Shown: positions 8,179-17,544 of the stretch, piece by piece
Layout: the number at the start of each line of letters is the position of its first letter
Numbering within the stretch: position 1 is the stretch's first letter
NCBI GenBank assembly: GCA_028281025.1
Contig: JANQKR010000016.1
Span: forward strand, 248,001 to 312,000
Reading direction: 5' to 3'
DNA: 64,000 bases
Origin: Croceivirga sp.
GTDB taxonomy: Bacteria; Bacteroidota; Bacteroidia; Flavobacteriales; Flavobacteriaceae
Translations under genes and position numbers: made by a program
Notes under the pieces: model-generated
Told to the model about the DNA's origin: nothing
Databases searched by the model: none
The model's input: the letters and a program-made list of their open reading frames with translations, nothing else

Positions 8179-9051
8179 TTAGGGAACCCTTCTACCTTTT
8201 GAAGCTTCCAGCATAGTGAACCAGTCCTGTAATTCCAGCTCAATTTTAAGTGCCTCCATGGAACCGGACAACCTTTCCTTGTTGGTAGTACCGACAACGG
8301 GAAAAACCTTGGCCGGGTGTTTTAGAATAAATGCAAGCAGCAATTGGCTGGCTTCTGCATTATACTTTTCCGATAGGTGCTTCAAAACGGGTCCAACCCT
8401 TTGTTTCACCTCACCTTCTTCCCGGAAATAGCTCCCCAGGGGACTCCATGCCATAACCATCCTGCTATGGCCCATACAGTCATCAAAAGTACCATCTTCC
8501 ATGGGATTGACATGGGTCAACGAATATTCCACCTGATTTCCCTCTACGTTGACATATTTTTCCAAAAGGGCAATTTGCGATGGTGTGAAATTGGAAACCC
8601 CAAACTGTTTTATCTTACCTTCCTTCTTTAGCTGCTCAACCGCTTTGGCGATTTCTTCCGGGACCATTAAGGGGCTTGGCCTATGCAACAAAAAGAGATC
8701 CAAATAATCCGTCCGTAATTTTTTAAGGGACCGTTCCGCGGACCCAATGATATACGCCGCATCGTATTGATAATGCTTTACCGAATTGTTACGGCCCCGG
8801 GTCATCTGAATGCCGCATTTGGTAATCAATTGAATGTGCTCCCGATCAATTCCAGAATCCAAAAATGCATCCCCGAAAGCCTCTTCATTTCCATATTCGC
8901 CATAAATATCGGCATGGTCAAATGTGGAAATCCCATGGGTTAAACAAAAGTTCATCAACTCTGCCATGCCTTTTCTGGAAAGCTGTTTCCCCCAGCTTCC
9001 CCAAGTCATTGTTCCGGCAATTATTCTCGAGTAAAAATCAGTTTTGGACAT
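8179..9051 (-). CDS. Aldo/keto reductase (YdhF-like)
   Basis: A 290-residue NADPH-dependent carbonyl reductase with a TIM-barrel fold. Catalytic residues are visible as the Asp/Tyr in FDHADIYGEYG (near residue 40), the Lys in ITKCG and the His in LLHRPSP, with the cofactor loop near the C-terminus (VVGTTNKERL). The ATG at 9051 (MSKTDFYSRIIAG) fits the family start; a reading 54 nt longer would add an unrelated tail. It heads the minus-strand operon with the SDR and AlbA_2 genes and is divergent from the MoxR gene. Confidence 0.88.
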   Translation of the reverse strand: MSKTDFYSRIIAGTMTWGSWGKQLSRKGMAELMNFCLTHGISTFDHADIYGEYGNEEAFGDAFLDSGIDREHIQLITKCGIQMTRGRNNSVKHYQYDAAYIIGSAERSLKKLRTDYLDLFLLHRPSPLMVPEEIAKAVEQLKKEGKIKQFGVSNFTPSQIALLEKYVNVEGNQVEYSLTHVNPMEDGTFDDCMGHSRMVMAWSPLGSYFREEGEVKQRVGPVLKHLSEKYNAEASQLLLAFILKHPAKVFPVVGTTNKERLSGSMEALKIELELQDWFTMLEASKGRRVP

Positions 9052-9195
9052 GCGCGTGAAAATAAACATAAATCCCTTAAAAGGGTCATAAAACTTGGGG
9101 TTCACAAGTTTTTTTAACCAATAATTAACAGAGCAATTTTAAATAAATTTTCATTTTGCACTTTGATATAAACCAGACCTGAACATCAAGTCTTT

Positions 9196-10197
9196 ATGGA
9201 GGAAAATACTACTATTGATATTGCAGCTGTAAATGAAAAAATCGCTCAAGAAAGTGCGTTCATAGGGTTGTTGAAACAAGAAATGGACAAGGCCATTGTA
9301 GGTCAGAAGCAAATGGTGGAGCGTCTACTGATCGGGCTCTTGGGACAAGGGCATATTTTACTCGAGGGAGTTCCCGGATTGGCAAAAACCTTAGCCATCA
9401 ACACCCTTGCCAGAGCGGTAAAGGGAAGCTTTAGCCGTATTCAGTTTACTCCGGACCTACTTCCCGCAGACGTTATCGGAACGCTTATTTACAACATTAA
9501 AGAGAACGACTTCTCCATAAAAAAGGGTCCCATATTCGCCAATTTTGTTTTGGCGGATGAGATCAATAGGGCCCCGGCCAAAGTACAGTCCGCACTTCTG
9601 GAGGCGATGCAGGAGAAACAGGTAACCATTGGGGACGAGACCTTTATTCTGGACAAGCCTTTTTTGGTTATGGCCACGCAAAACCCGGTGGAACAGGAAG
9701 GTACCTATCCGCTTCCCGAAGCACAGGTAGACCGATTTATGCTGAAAACGATCATAGATTATCCAAAACTGACCGAGGAGCAATTGATCATAAGGCTAAA
9801 TCTTAAGGGTGGAATGGAACCCGTTAAGCCCGTGGTAAGCTTAAACCAAATTTTAAGTGCCCAGAAAGCGGCAAGGGAAGTGTACATGGATGAAAAAATT
9901 GAAAAGTATATTCTTGATTTGATCTTCGCCACCCGCTATCCAGAAAAGTACAATCTTGAAAACCTTAAACCACTGATTAGTTTTGGTGCCTCTCCAAGGG
10001 GAAGTATTAATCTGGCAACGGCCTCAAAATGTTACGCCTTTATAAAACAGCGTGGCTATGTTATTCCCGAGGACGTACGAGCCGTAGTTCATGATGTGTT
10101 GCGCCACAGAATTGGTATTACCTATGAAGCTGAAGCCGAAAACATTACCTCGGAAGAAATAATCAACAAAATCGTAAACCAGGTAGAAGTACCATAA
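9196..10197 (+). CDS. MoxR-family AAA+ ATPase
   Basis: A 333-residue AAA+ chaperone ATPase. Walker A is GVPGLAKT (residues 58-65) and Walker B is in FVLADEINRAP, followed by the MATQNPVEQEGTYPLPEAQ sensor region and a C-terminal lid. MoxR ATPases work with von Willebrand A proteins to mature or insert partner complexes. Here it is the first gene of the Bat cluster, 103 nt before the DUF58 gene, which fits that role exactly. The start is the first ATG of the frame. Confidence 0.95.
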   Translation: MEENTTIDIAAVNEKIAQESAFIGLLKQEMDKAIVGQKQMVERLLIGLLGQGHILLEGVPGLAKTLAINTLARAVKGSFSRIQFTPDLLPADVIGTLIYNIKENDFSIKKGPIFANFVLADEINRAPAKVQSALLEAMQEKQVTIGDETFILDKPFLVMATQNPVEQEGTYPLPEAQVDRFMLKTIIDYPKLTEEQLIIRLNLKGGMEPVKPVVSLNQILSAQKAAREVYMDEKIEKYILDLIFATRYPEKYNLENLKPLISFGASPRGSINLATASKCYAFIKQRGYVIPEDVRAVVHDVLRHRIGITYEAEAENITSEEIINKIVNQVEVP

Positions 10198-10300
10198 CTC
10201 AGTTTACAGTTGTCAGTAAACGATGGGTAGTTGGTCACAAACAAAACTCATTGCACTTTTACACTGATTACTAAATACGAACCGCTGTTGACTGAAATAA
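10198..10300. other. Short spacer inside the Bat cluster
   Basis: A 103-nt spacer, the longest gap in an otherwise packed operon. It begins with a 6-bp hairpin (GTTTAC 10202-10207 with GTAAAC 10216-10221) and has a composition typical of degraded intergenic repeats. It could attenuate or stabilise the message between the moxR and DUF58 genes, but no T-run follows the hairpin. Confidence 0.3.
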
Positions 10301-11167
10301 ATGGACACAAAAGAACTTTTAAAAAAAGTACGGAAAATAGAGATTAAAACGAGGAGGTTGTCCGACCATCTCTTCGGCGGGGAATACCATTCCACCTTCA
10401 AAGGAAGGGGCATGACCTTCAGTGAAGTGCGCCAATACCAATTTGGTGACGATGTACGATCCATAGATTGGAACGTTACCGCGCGCTACAATGAACCCTA
10501 TGTGAAGGTCTTTGAGGAGGAACGGGAACTCACCATGATGCTATTGGTAGATGTGAGTGGATCGGAACTTTTTGGTACCGTGGACCAATTCAAAAAAGAG
10601 GTGGTCACGGAGATTTCCGCAACACTGGCATTCTCTGCAATGCAGAATAATGACAAAGTGGGACTTATTCTATTCTCGGACGAAGTGGAACTGTTTATCC
10701 CTCCAAAAAAGGGAAAGAGCCATATCCTCCGAATTATTAGGGAACTGCTGGAGTTTGAGCCCGAAAGCAACAAAACCAATATCGCGGAGGCATTGAAGTT
10801 CCTTACCAATGTAATGAAAAAGAAAGCCATTGTCTTTGTCCTTTCGGATTTCATTGCGGAAGGTTACGCGGATACCTTAAGGATTGTCGGGAACAAACAC
10901 GATGTTACCGGTATACGGGTATATGATGAAAAGGAGGAGTACATCCCCAATCTTGGGGTAATTCAGGTACAGGATGCGGAGGACGGTAGTATTCGATTGG
11001 TCAACACAAGTTCCAAACAGGTACGTCACAACTATTGGCGATACCATATGGAACGAGTGGATTATTACAACAATGCCTTTACAAAATCGGGCAGTGGCAT
11101 CATCAATTGCAGGGTGGATGAAAGCTACGTTAAAAAATTATTGGGCTATTTTAAAAGAAGGGGATAA
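10301..11167 (+). CDS. DUF58 domain protein of the Bat cluster
   Basis: A 288-residue cytoplasmic protein with the DUF58 signature FSEVRQYQFGDDVRSIDWN near residue 46, followed by a von Willebrand A-like region with a MIDAS-type DVSGS sequence near residue 85. Proteins of this family almost always sit next to MoxR ATPases and are thought to be their substrates or adaptors. Its stop codon is directly abutted by the ATG of the next gene (zero spacing), so the operon is tightly coupled. Confidence 0.92.
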   Translation: MDTKELLKKVRKIEIKTRRLSDHLFGGEYHSTFKGRGMTFSEVRQYQFGDDVRSIDWNVTARYNEPYVKVFEEERELTMMLLVDVSGSELFGTVDQFKKEVVTEISATLAFSAMQNNDKVGLILFSDEVELFIPPKKGKSHILRIIRELLEFEPESNKTNIAEALKFLTNVMKKKAIVFVLSDFIAEGYADTLRIVGNKHDVTGIRVYDEKEEYIPNLGVIQVQDAEDGSIRLVNTSSKQVRHNYWRYHMERVDYYNNAFTKSGSGIINCRVDESYVKKLLGYFKRRG

Positions 11168-12838
11168 ATGAAGTTCAAGGCAAAAAATATGAAGTCCACA
11201 TTCCAGAGGAACCCACATTCTTGGGCCTTCCTTTGCCTTTGCCTTATTCCATCGATTTTTATCACACCTACAGTTACGGCCCAGGGGACATCCACCGTAG
11301 CTGTTGAAATTGATACGTTCCAGATAAAAATCGGCGAACAGATCCAATACAAGGTCACGGTGGAAACGGACTCTTTAAACCTGGTCTATTTTCCCGAAGA
11401 TCAGACTTTTTCACCAATGGAAATGGTAGAGGCCCTTAAAATAGATACCACCAAAAAAAAGGACAGGATCACCCTACAAAGGATATATGCGCTGACACAG
11501 TTTGACAGTGGTTCCTATACCATCCCTCCCCAGCGTATTGCCATCAACGAAGAACCTTTTTTGACCGACTCCTTTAAGATCAGGGTAGCCGATGTTGCCG
11601 TTGATACCACCAAGCAAAAGCTTTATGACATCAAACCATTGATCCAAGTTGAACGCAATTATGCCAGGATTTGGCAATGGGTCATTGCCATTCTTTTTGC
11701 ATTGGTTATCATTGGTGGATTGGTATATTGGTTTTTCTTCAGGCCCAAACCCTTGACAGAGGAGGAAAAAGTGGCCTTATTGCCCCCATATGACCGTGCA
11801 TTGCTGCAGTTGCAAGAACTGGAAAAGTCCAGATACCTTATTCAGGATGAATTTAAAAAGTACTATTCGGAATTGACCAATATTGTACGTTCCTATCTGG
11901 AAGAAGAGGTGCATATCTCCGCAATGGAAAGTACCACGGACCAATTGATAGAGCGTTTGGAGCTTTTAAAGGACGCGGGGGAACTCCAATTGGAAGATGA
12001 GACCATTTCCCAGTTCAAAAAAGTACTGCAAACCGCGGATTTGGTGAAGTTTGCAAAATCCAAACCTGCCGTTACCGTGGCCGAAGAGAATAGAAGGTCC
12101 GTGGAATTTGTTGTGGTAAAAACCAAGGAAGCATTGCCGGAACCGGAAGAGGAGGACAAGCTTCAGGATGAAAGCTACCTGGAGGAACTGGAAAGAAAAA
12201 GGTTAAAAAAACGAATTTGGACCGCGGCCGCAGTGCTTGCAGGACTGATTGTTTTGGGCATTGGGACATCCATAGGAATTTATGGATTCAAAGATGTAAA
12301 GGACACCGTCCTAAGACATCCCACAAAACGGTTATTGGAGGGGGAATGGATCATGAGTTCCTATGGTTATCCCCCCGTTGAAGTTGAAACTCCGGAAGTC
12401 CTTTTACGAAAGGAACTTGGGGAATTCAACCCTGCGGACAGTATACAAAGTGCCCAAGCCTTTGGCATGACCAATGAGGCCGGCCTTTTCTCCATTTCGG
12501 TGTCTTCCCTTTCCTATAGTAATGGCAAGCCTTTGGATTTTGAGAAGGCAGTGGAAGCCGTTTTGCTAAAATTGGAGGAACGTGGGGCAAAAAACCTAAT
12601 TGCAAAAAATGAAGAGGCCTTTACCAAAACCGGGGTCCAGGGATTAAAGACATTTGGTTCATACCAAATGAAAATGCCGGATTCCAATAAGAACATACGG
12701 ACCAAGTATACTGTTTTCCTCTATGGAGGGGTCGGGTTCCAACAACAAATTATGTTGACCTGGTTGGATGGTGATGAATATGCGGAACAGATAGTGCAGC
12801 GGATTACCGCTTCCATAGATGTAAAAACCCAAGCCTAA
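11168..12838 (+). CDS. Membrane protein of the Bat cluster, two further TM segments
   Basis: A 556-residue protein with an N-terminal export signal or anchor (about residues 17-38), a beta-rich extracytoplasmic region (about 40-165), a transmembrane helix (about 170-192), a cytoplasmic helical charged region, a second helix (about 355-375) and a C-terminal extracytoplasmic domain of about 180 residues. The N-terminal half resembles the BatD architecture; the C-terminal domain is not recognised. The ATG directly follows the DUF58 stop, and its own stop overlaps the BatA ATG (TAATG). Similar genes are found at this place in other Bacteroidota. Confidence 0.7.
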   Translation: MKFKAKNMKSTFQRNPHSWAFLCLCLIPSIFITPTVTAQGTSTVAVEIDTFQIKIGEQIQYKVTVETDSLNLVYFPEDQTFSPMEMVEALKIDTTKKKDRITLQRIYALTQFDSGSYTIPPQRIAINEEPFLTDSFKIRVADVAVDTTKQKLYDIKPLIQVERNYARIWQWVIAILFALVIIGGLVYWFFFRPKPLTEEEKVALLPPYDRALLQLQELEKSRYLIQDEFKKYYSELTNIVRSYLEEEVHISAMESTTDQLIERLELLKDAGELQLEDETISQFKKVLQTADLVKFAKSKPAVTVAEENRRSVEFVVVKTKEALPEPEEEDKLQDESYLEELERKRLKKRIWTAAAVLAGLIVLGIGTSIGIYGFKDVKDTVLRHPTKRLLEGEWIMSSYGYPPVEVETPEVLLRKELGEFNPADSIQSAQAFGMTNEAGLFSISVSSLSYSNGKPLDFEKAVEAVLLKLEERGAKNLIAKNEEAFTKTGVQGLKTFGSYQMKMPDSNKNIRTKYTVFLYGGVGFQQQIMLTWLDGDEYAEQIVQRITASIDVKTQA

Positions 12839-13836
12839 TGTTGGACAACGTACAATTTGCAAATCCGGAATTCTTTTGGTTGCTATTGCTCCTGCCAATC
12901 GCAATTCTGTGGTACGTCCTTACACGTAAGGAACAAATGGCTTTTGTAAAATTATCCAGTTCCAAAGCCTTTTCCTCCTCCAGTTGGTTGACCAAATTAA
13001 AACCGTTGCTTTTCGTTTTAAGGCTTTTGGCCTTGGCATCGGTGATCACGGCTTTGGCCAGACCACAGATTGAGGACATTTCAACACGTACCAAAACTAC
13101 CAAAGGAATTGACATCGTCATGGCCATTGATGTTTCCTCCAGTATGTTGGCACAGGATCTAAAGCCCAATAGACTGTCTGCCCTTAAGGAAGTCGCTGCA
13201 GATTTCATCAAAAAAAGGCCCAATGACCGTATAGGACTGGTGGCCTATGCAGGCGAAAGCTATACCAAAACACCGATTACAAGCGATAAATCCATTGTTT
13301 TAAGGGCTTTAAAGGATATTCTATATGGACAGCTCGAAGATGGTACGGCGATCGGAATGGGACTGGCAACGTCGGTGAACCGTCTAAAAGAAAGTAAGGC
13401 CATAAGCAAGGTCATTATCCTATTGACCGATGGGGTCAACAATTCCGGTTTTATTGAGCCTCAAACGGCTGCCGACCTAGCAGTGGAATATGATATTAAA
13501 ACCTATACCATTGGGCTTGGCACCAACGGTAATGCCATTACCCCCATCGGGTATAAAAGGGATGGTTCATTCCAATACGGCATGCGGGAAGTGGAAATTG
13601 ATGAGGACCTGCTACAGAAAATTGCAGATGTTACCGGAGGCGAGTACTTTAGGGCCACGGATAACGAAAAACTTGAGGAGATCTATAACGAGATCAACAA
13701 GTTGGAGAAGACGGAAATTGAGGAATTCAAATATTATCGATATGAAGAAAAGTTTCGGTCCTGGGTATTTTTGGCCGGAATGCTTTTATTGGTCGAATGG
13801 GGTTTACGAAACACCGTATTTAAAAGTTTTATATAA
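12838..13836 (+). CDS. batA: BatA: von Willebrand A membrane protein
   Basis: A 332-residue protein with N-terminal membrane segments (about residues 12-30 and 55-75), a von Willebrand A domain with an intact metal-binding MIDAS motif (AIDVSSSM, Asp98) and TDGVNNSG, and a C-terminal membrane helix near residue 310. This is the BatA layout first described in Bacteroides aerotolerance operons. It is thought to form an inner-membrane complex with BatB and partner proteins, serviced by MoxR. Its start overlaps the previous stop by one base, and BatB follows after 3 nt. Confidence 0.93.
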   Translation: MLDNVQFANPEFFWLLLLLPIAILWYVLTRKEQMAFVKLSSSKAFSSSSWLTKLKPLLFVLRLLALASVITALARPQIEDISTRTKTTKGIDIVMAIDVSSSMLAQDLKPNRLSALKEVAADFIKKRPNDRIGLVAYAGESYTKTPITSDKSIVLRALKDILYGQLEDGTAIGMGLATSVNRLKESKAISKVIILLTDGVNNSGFIEPQTAADLAVEYDIKTYTIGLGTNGNAITPIGYKRDGSFQYGMREVEIDEDLLQKIADVTGGEYFRATDNEKLEEIYNEINKLEKTEIEEFKYYRYEEKFRSWVFLAGMLLLVEWGLRNTVFKSFI

Positions 13837-13839
13837 GCG

Positions 13840-14886
13840 ATGGTGCAGTTCGATGAAAAATTGTATTTCTATCTGTTGGGACTCATTCCGGTCCTGTTCC
13901 TGCTATTTCTTATGGTACAGGTTTGGAAAAGAACCAAACAAAGGGAATTTGCCAATGCACGCATGCTCAAAAAATTAGCCCCGGAAAAATCCAAGTTCAA
14001 GGCAAGTTTAAAGCTTATGCTATTCCTTTTGGGTATTGGCTTTTTGGTTCTGGCGTTGGTAAACCCCAAAATTGGAACCAAACTTGAAACCGTTAAACGT
14101 GAGGGGGTAGACATCGTTTTTGCCGTGGACGTATCCAAAAGCATGCTCGCAGAGGACATAGCTCCAAATCGGTTGGAGAAAGCGAAGCGGTTGGTTTCCC
14201 AAATCATCAACCAACTGGCAAGCGACCGTATTGGAATTATAGCTTATGCCGGACAGGCGTTCCCCCAATTGCCCATCACTACGGATTACAGTGCTGCAAA
14301 AATGTTCCTGCAGAGCATGAATACCGATATGCTTTCCTCACAAGGAACCGCAATTAATTCCGCCATAGATTTAGCCTCAACGTATTACAACGATGAAGAA
14401 CAGACCAACAGGGTGTTGTTCATTGTTTCCGATGGTGAGGACCATTCAGAGGGGAATACCTTGGAAGCCTTGGAAAAGGCGGTCAGCCAGGGCATAAAAG
14501 TATATACCATTGGTGTTGGAAAGATAAAAGGGGCCCCAATTCCCATAAAGCGCAACGGTGTTGTGGAAAGTCTCAAGAAAAATCAAGAGGGAGAAGTGGT
14601 TATCAGCAGATTGAACGAATCCGTACTTACCCAGATTGCAGCTACCGGAAATGGCTCCTATGTAAACGGAGCCAATACCGAAGATGCCGTAACTTTTATA
14701 AAGGAAGAACTGGACAAAATGGATAAAAAGGAGTTTGAAGCAAAGCAATTTGCCGAGTACAAAGATCAATTCCAATGGTTCCTGGGCATTGCCATCTTCT
14801 TTCTGTTTTTGGATATTTTCCTCCTTGATCGCAAGACAAAATGGTTGAAAAAACTAAACCTTTTTAATGAACATGACAATAGTTAG
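13840..14886 (+). CDS. batB: BatB: von Willebrand A membrane protein
   Basis: A 348-residue paralogue of BatA with the same plan: two N-terminal membrane helices (about residues 8-27 and 58-74), a von Willebrand A domain with MIDAS motif AVDVSKSM (Asp97) and SDGEDHSEG, and a C-terminal helix near residue 312. It probably pairs with BatA. The 3' end overlaps the start of batC by 20 nt. Confidence 0.93.
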   Translation: MVQFDEKLYFYLLGLIPVLFLLFLMVQVWKRTKQREFANARMLKKLAPEKSKFKASLKLMLFLLGIGFLVLALVNPKIGTKLETVKREGVDIVFAVDVSKSMLAEDIAPNRLEKAKRLVSQIINQLASDRIGIIAYAGQAFPQLPITTDYSAAKMFLQSMNTDMLSSQGTAINSAIDLASTYYNDEEQTNRVLFIVSDGEDHSEGNTLEALEKAVSQGIKVYTIGVGKIKGAPIPIKRNGVVESLKKNQEGEVVISRLNESVLTQIAATGNGSYVNGANTEDAVTFIKEELDKMDKKEFEAKQFAEYKDQFQWFLGIAIFFLFLDIFLLDRKTKWLKKLNLFNEHDNS

Positions 14887-15760
14887 ATTTTTAGTTGCTG
14901 TAGGATTGCTGTTATGTTCAGCAAGCCCTATTTTGGCCCAAAATGATGAGGAAGCGCGCAAAGCTTCGGAGAAGGCGTTCAAAGAATCCATCAACAAAAC
15001 CTATGACGCCAATGAGGAACTGGTCCAGAACGATTTTATCCAAGCAGAGGGCGAATACAGAAAGGCCATTTCCAAAAGTGGTGAAAACACCGCTGCCCCT
15101 TACAATCTGGGCAGGGCCTACTACAATAGGGAAAAATTACCGGAAGCTTTTGCACGTTTTAAGGAAGCTGGTGAAAAGGCCAATGAAAAGCCTACCAAAC
15201 ACAAGGCTTTTCATAATATGGGAAATGTATTCATGAACAACAAGGAATATGACAAAGCCGTGGAGGCCTACAAAGAGGCTTTAAGAAGCAACCCTAAGGA
15301 CGATGAAACCCGATACAATCTAGCTTTGGCCAAAGAGTTGTTGAAAAAACAACAGGACCAACAAAACAACGACCAAAACAAGGACGACCAAAATAAGGAC
15401 CAGAACAAGGACAACAAGGAAAAGAACCAAGACCAAAATAACGAGGGGGACCAAAACAAAGACCAGGAAGGAGACCAAAAAGACGATCAGAACAAGGATA
15501 AAGGTGATGAAGGGGACAAGGGCGACCAAAAGCCCGAAGAGAATAAAAAGGGGGATGGCGAAGAAAAAGAGGAGCAGAAAAAACAGCCCAACCAGGGAGA
15601 AGAACCCGAGAAACAACCCAGGCCAAGGCCCAATCAACTTTCCAAACAGCAAATCCAAAACCTTTTAGAGGCCATGCAGAACGAAGAGAAAAAAGTACAA
15701 GAGAAGATTGACGCCAAAAAAGTAAAGGGGAAGAAAATCAAAAACGAGAAAGACTGGTAG
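14867..15760 (+). CDS. batC: BatC: exported TPR protein with acidic low-complexity tail
   Basis: A 297-residue protein with a signal peptide ending at about ILAQ (residue 25), then two to three tetratricopeptide repeats (about residues 45-160; AAPYNLGRAYYN and HNMGNVF are the clearest). A very long Gln/Asn/Asp/Lys/Glu low-complexity region follows (about 163-250), then a short basic C-terminus. This order is usual for BatC. The start could be ATG 14867 or the ATG two codons later; both lie within the end of batB. The stop overlaps the batD GTG. Confidence 0.9.
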   Translation: MNMTIVRFLVAVGLLLCSASPILAQNDEEARKASEKAFKESINKTYDANEELVQNDFIQAEGEYRKAISKSGENTAAPYNLGRAYYNREKLPEAFARFKEAGEKANEKPTKHKAFHNMGNVFMNNKEYDKAVEAYKEALRSNPKDDETRYNLALAKELLKKQQDQQNNDQNKDDQNKDQNKDNKEKNQDQNNEGDQNKDQEGDQKDDQNKDKGDEGDKGDQKPEENKKGDGEEKEEQKKQPNQGEEPEKQPRPRPNQLSKQQIQNLLEAMQNEEKKVQEKIDAKKVKGKKIKNEKDW

Positions 15761-17544
15761 TGTACGCTTGGCAATTGACATATCGTTATTTAGTTGTCCT
15801 TTTCTTGCTTTGGGCAGGAACCTTGTCCGCACAAGATGCCGATGAAGTGACTTTTGAAATAAAGTTGAGCAAGGAAAAATTGGGCATCAATGAACGATTA
15901 CGGGTGGAATTCGCAATGAACAAGGATGGCGATAATTTTAATCCCCCCACTTTTGATGGGTTCCAAGTGATCATGGGACCTTCACAGTCCATTTCCTCAT
16001 CTTGGATCAATGGAAAACGAACCTTTTCCAAATCCTATTCCTATATCCTAAAACCTACGGCACAAGGTAGTTTTTCCATAGGGCAGGCCGCTATAGAAAT
16101 TGATGGGGAAACCTATAAGACCATACCAAAAATGGTACAGATTACACAGGCCGTGGCAAATCCCAATGCACCAAAGACAGCAGAAGATGTCGCCGATGAA
16201 AACCTGCATTTGATAGCGGAGGTTTCCAAGGGAAGCCCTTATTTGAATGAAGCGGTGACCGTAGTGTACAAACTATACATTAGTTCCAACATATCCGTTA
16301 CCAATTTTAGGCCGTTGGACAGTCCCAAATACAATAATTTCTGGAGTCAGGATATCCCTGTTACCAAGTATAATACGGTAAATGAAACCTATAATGGCAA
16401 ACCTTACCGAAGTGTAATATTAAAACGGGTGGTCCTTTATCCCCAAAAGTCAGGGAAGTTGGAAATTGAACCACTGGCCTTGGAAATATATGTAGATGTC
16501 CCTACCAGTAGAAGGGATTTCTTTGGTAGTCGAATCTATACGCAAACCAGTAAAACGGTCTCGGCAGGCAAGCGAACACTTAATGTGCTCCCATTGCCGG
16601 AACAAGGAAAACCCGAGGGGTTCAGTGGTGCCGTGGGACAATTCGATTTTACCGTTACGACCAGCAAAACCAATCTTAATGCTTCAGAATCCCTACAGGC
16701 CAAGGTTGAGGTAAGCGGTAAGGGAAACCTTAAACTCTTCCAGTTACCGGAACCTGAACTGCCCAGTGCACTGGAGGTTTATGAACCCGAATTTGATGAA
16801 AAGGTCCGTACTACGATTTCCGGGATGCAAGGGAAGGTGACCAATAACTACACCATAGTTCCCTCCTTTAGGGGAAGGTATCCCATTCCCAGTATTTCCT
16901 TCAGTTACTTTGATCCCAAAGCAAGGGTTTACCGGACATTGAATTCCGATGAAATTACGATCAATGTTATGGAAGGCCCAACGGATGATGTACAAAGCAC
17001 CCCTGGTTTGGTCGGTAGACCGCAAATTGCCGTGGCTACCGGAAGTCAGTTCCATTTCATCAAAACACAACCAAACTTGATTTCCGTAAACACGGAACGC
17101 TTTTTTGGTTCCCAAAAATTCCTTTGGCTGTTGTTCGGACCCTTGGCCCTTATTCCCTTGGTTCTTTTCATTAGAAAGAAAAAACAGGAAAGTGACGCGG
17201 ACGTAGAAGGTAATCGCTTAAAAATGGCCAACCGGTTGGCCAAAAAATACCTTTCCACCGCCAAAAAGCAATTGGGTAATCCGGATGGTTTTTATGTTGC
17301 CTTGGAGAAAGCTTTGCACAATTATCTCAAAGCAAAACTTAAGATCGAAACTTCGGAATTCAGTAAGGAAAAAATAGTTGATCTGCTCAATGACAGAAAA
17401 GTGGATGAAGCCACTACATCACAATTTATAGCGCTATTGCAGAGTTGTGAAATGGCACGTTACAGTCCCATTACCAATGTACAGATGAATGAAGACTATG
17501 TAAAGGCAAGTGAAGTAATCTCCAAAATGGACAAGCAGCTATGA
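15760..17544 (+). CDS. batD: BatD: oxygen-tolerance-type exported membrane protein
   Basis: A 594-residue protein with an N-terminal signal peptide (ending near ...TLSAQ, residue 25), several beta-sandwich domains (about 30-430), a transmembrane helix near residues 450-467 (FLWLLFGPLALIPLVLFI) and a helical cytoplasmic tail. This is the BatD architecture: an exported scaffold of the Bat complex. The start is a GTG that overlaps the batC stop (TAGTG), and no ATG fits better. The stop overlaps the batE start (ATGA). Confidence 0.9.
   Translation: MYAWQLTYRYLVVLFLLWAGTLSAQDADEVTFEIKLSKEKLGINERLRVEFAMNKDGDNFNPPTFDGFQVIMGPSQSISSSWINGKRTFSKSYSYILKPTAQGSFSIGQAAIEIDGETYKTIPKMVQITQAVANPNAPKTAEDVADENLHLIAEVSKGSPYLNEAVTVVYKLYISSNISVTNFRPLDSPKYNNFWSQDIPVTKYNTVNETYNGKPYRSVILKRVVLYPQKSGKLEIEPLALEIYVDVPTSRRDFFGSRIYTQTSKTVSAGKRTLNVLPLPEQGKPEGFSGAVGQFDFTVTTSKTNLNASESLQAKVEVSGKGNLKLFQLPEPELPSALEVYEPEFDEKVRTTISGMQGKVTNNYTIVPSFRGRYPIPSISFSYFDPKARVYRTLNSDEITINVMEGPTDDVQSTPGLVGRPQIAVATGSQFHFIKTQPNLISVNTERFFGSQKFLWLLFGPLALIPLVLFIRKKKQESDADVEGNRLKMANRLAKKYLSTAKKQLGNPDGFYVALEKALHNYLKAKLKIETSEFSKEKIVDLLNDRKVDEATTSQFIALLQSCEMARYSPITNVQMNEDYVKASEVISKMDKQL

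Noticed and set aside
10202..10221. GTTTAC/GTAAAC hairpin after the moxR gene
   Set aside because: Short stem without a T-run in a cotranscribed cluster; noted as part of the spacer but not called a terminator.
15350..15620. Low-complexity purine-rich tract
   Set aside because: It encodes the normal Asp/Asn/Gln/Lys-rich tail of BatC, not a mobile element or regulatory repeat.
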